6,185 bases of DNA from Candidatus Tayloriibacteriota bacterium. Its GTDB lineage: Bacteria; Patescibacteriota; Minisyncoccia; Phycocordibacterales; GWA1-40-21. The stretch lies in contig JAPLZG010000120.1 in assembly GCA_026395155.1 (NCBI GenBank), positions 1-6,185 on the forward strand, read 5' to 3'. Below, piece by piece: positions 5,708 through 6,185 of the stretch; the stretch's first letter is position 1; each line of letters begins with the position of its first letter. The position numbers and the translations under genes are program-made. The notes under the pieces are model-generated. The model worked only from the letters and a program-made list of their open reading frames with translations, was not told the DNA's origin and did no database searches.

Positions 5708-5769
5708 CCAAGAGGTAAGGCGTTGATCTGCAAAATCAACATACGGCGGTTCGATTCCGCCCTGGGCCT
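5698..5769 (+). tRNA. tRNA-Cys (GCA)
   Basis: A full cloverleaf folds: acceptor 5698-5704 with 5762-5768 (7 bp, GGCCCAG/CTGGGCC), a 3-bp D stem (5707-5709 with 5719-5721), anticodon stem 5723-5727 with 5735-5739 and loop CTGCAAA holding GCA at 5730-5732, and T stem 5745-5749 with 5757-5761 around TTCGATT. The discriminator is T5769, the base expected for tRNA-Cys. CCA is not encoded, so it must be added after transcription. The first 10 bases overlap the end of the endonuclease gene. Confidence 0.95.
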
Positions 5770-5772
5770 CAA

Positions 5773-5793
5773 GAGTTTTACGAAGTAAAACTC
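5773..5793. repeat. Hairpin behind tRNA-Cys
   Basis: GAGTTTTAC-GAA-GTAAAACTC is a perfect 9-bp stem with a 3-nt loop, three bases after the tRNA. It lacks a T tract and is followed by GGGCGGGATTGAA, which resembles the complement of a tRNA T arm. It may be a processing or end-protection structure, or part of the repeat family discussed in the findings. Confidence 0.6.
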
Positions 5794-5824
5794 GGGCGGG
5801 ATTGAAAGACGGAGCACACGAAGT

Positions 5825-5844
5825 CCGATTTCAGCAGAAATCGG
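5825..5844. repeat. Second hairpin between the two tRNAs
   Basis: CCGATTTC-AGCA-GAAATCGG is a perfect 8-bp stem with a 4-nt loop, followed by GTGCGAGTCGGGG, again like a T arm read on the other strand. The whole 173-nt gap between the tRNAs is richer in G+C than the endonuclease gene and has no convincing promoter, which suits co-transcription of the tRNAs. Confidence 0.55.
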
Positions 5845-5942
5845 GTGCGAGTCGGGGTAGCAAAAATTTTCGAGTGGCGACGAAAAAATTATTTGTGACC
5901 GAAAGTGTACTCACGGTTCCGCATCAAGAAAAATTAGAAAAT

Positions 5943-6026
5943 GCTCGGGTGGCGGAATTGGTATACGCGCAACACTTAAAATGTTGTCTGCTAACGCGGA
6001 TGCGGGTTCGACTCCCGCCCCGAGCA
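5943..6026 (+). tRNA. tRNA-Leu (UAA)
   Basis: A class II tRNA with a long variable arm. Acceptor 5943-5949 pairs with 6019-6025 (GCTCGGG/CCCGAGC). Anticodon stem 5970-5974 pairs with 5982-5986 around CTTAAAA, giving anticodon TAA at 5977-5979. The variable arm 5987-6000 forms five pairs around TAAC. T stem 6002-6006 pairs with 6014-6018 around TTCGACT. The discriminator A6026 is the leucine identity base, and CCA is not encoded. A terminator follows within five bases. Confidence 0.95.
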
Positions 6027-6075
6027 CAATAAAAAAGGACTTTTTAAATTAAAGTCTTTTTTTATTGTGCTCGGG
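6019..6075. repeat. 25-bp inverted repeat covering the tRNA-Leu 3' end and the terminator
   Basis: The arm at 6019-6043 starts with the acceptor strand CCCGAGC of tRNA-Leu. It is repeated inverted at 6051-6075 with one difference in 25 positions. The second arm ends TTGTGCTCGGG, so the complement of the tRNA acceptor strand lies directly behind the terminator. Confidence 0.75.
6031..6063 (+). terminator. Intrinsic terminator of the tRNA unit
   Basis: GGACTTT (6037-6043) pairs with AAAGTCT (6051-6057), with one G-U pair, and is followed by TTTTTT (6058-6063); six A precede the stem, so it can work in both directions. It would end a tRNA-Cys/tRNA-Leu transcript. It forms the core of a longer inverted repeat that reaches back into the tRNA. 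Confidence 0.8.
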
Positions 6076-6116
6076 AGAAAGTGCTGGGAGCACTTTCGTG
6101 CGGGAGTCGAAGCCCG
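6051..6116 (-). repeat. Partial inverted copy of the tRNA-Leu 3' end, split by a 24-nt hairpin
   Basis: Read on the minus strand, 6116-6100 resembles the tRNA-Leu T arm (TTCGACT loop and 3' stem CCCGC). 6075-6069 is the acceptor 3' strand CCCGAGC, followed by the same downstream sequence as the real tRNA. Between them, exactly at the T-stem/acceptor border, are 24 extra bases (6076-6099) with a 9-bp hairpin, GAAAGTGCT-GGG-AGCACTTTC (6077-6097). No D arm or anticodon arm is present, so it is not a functional tRNA. Confidence 0.6.
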
Positions 6117-6162
6117 ATTGAGCATTTTCTGTAATTTATTAATTTCAGAAAATCCAATCGGG
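6113..6162. repeat. Long imperfect hairpin with CCCG/CGGG ends
   Basis: CCCGATTG (6113-6120) pairs with CAATCGGG (6155-6162), and ATTTTCTG (6124-6131) with CAGAAAAT (6146-6153). A small asymmetric bulge separates the two stems and the loop is 14 nt and AT-rich. The end type recalls the elements at 1888-2537. Confidence 0.6.
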
Positions 6163-6167
6163 GTACT

Positions 6168-6182
6168 GACCATGTAATGGTC
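6168..6182. repeat. Short hairpin at the right edge
   Basis: GACCAT-GTA-ATGGTC is a perfect 6-bp inverted repeat with a 3-nt loop. It is the last of four inverted repeats in a row after tRNA-Leu; the window ends too soon to show its context. Confidence 0.4.
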
Positions 6183-6185
6183 GAG

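Noticed and set aside
4937..5769. Group I intron in tRNA-Cys carrying the endonuclease
   Set aside because: tRNA-Cys is complete on its own and no 5' exon half or intron core is visible before the endonuclease.
5596..5817. 73-residue minus-strand frame across tRNA-Cys
   Set aside because: Antisense of tRNA-Cys and of the endonuclease end; RAESNRRMLILQ-type peptides are typical tRNA-antisense artefacts.
5802..6032. 76-residue plus-strand frame over the tRNA spacer and tRNA-Leu
   Set aside because: Its second half is a translation of the tRNA-Leu gene and the rest is hairpin spacer; this is a well-known type of false gene.
5991..6173. 60-residue minus-strand frame at the right end
   Set aside because: Built from the inverted repeats and antisense tRNA-Leu; no protein family resemblance.

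Overview
The window is most likely from a member of the Candidate Phyla Radiation (Patescibacteria, Parcubacteria-like), by inference. The grounds are a stripped-down IF-2 with no long N-terminal region, a DUF4446 gene next to infB, AT-rich housekeeping genes mostly without Shine-Dalgarno sequences, tRNA genes without an encoded CCA, and a LAGLIDADG homing endonuclease beside a tRNA. TGA is used as a true stop (end of IF-2), so the UGA-glycine code of Gracilibacteria/SR1 is unlikely.

Layout. (1) 1-620: a partial minus-strand gene that runs off the left edge. It is clearly richer in G+C than its neighbours and has its own strong promoter, a leader with a 22-bp hairpin and a good Shine-Dalgarno. 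A palindromic terminator belonging to the next gene lies just beyond that promoter. (2) 652-1887: a NifS/IscS-type cysteine desulfurase on the minus strand, carrying a short repeat array inside its reading frame. (3) 1888-2539: about 650 bp with no credible gene, between two divergent genes. It is almost filled by three elements, each bounded by inverted repeats with CCCG/CGGG-like ends. The outer ends of this block lie 0 and 2 nt from the two start codons. A near-consensus promoter points into the second element. (4) 2540-4936: a plus-strand translation cluster of DUF4446 membrane protein, infB (IF-2) and rbfA. (5) 4937-6026: a near-consensus promoter, a two-motif LAGLIDADG homing endonuclease whose last codons lie inside the tRNA-Cys(GCA) gene, then tRNA-Leu(UAA) and a terminator. 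(6) 6031-6185: a dense run of inverted repeats, including a partial inverted copy of the tRNA-Leu 3' end interrupted by a 24-nt hairpin.

Functionally, infB and rbfA serve translation initiation and 30S maturation, the tRNAs serve translation, and the cysteine desulfurase supplies sulfur for Fe-S clusters and/or tRNA thiolation. The most unusual content is non-coding: the paired inverted-repeat elements at gene starts, the endonuclease wedged between a promoter and a tRNA, and the hairpins with T-arm-like flanks around the two tRNAs.
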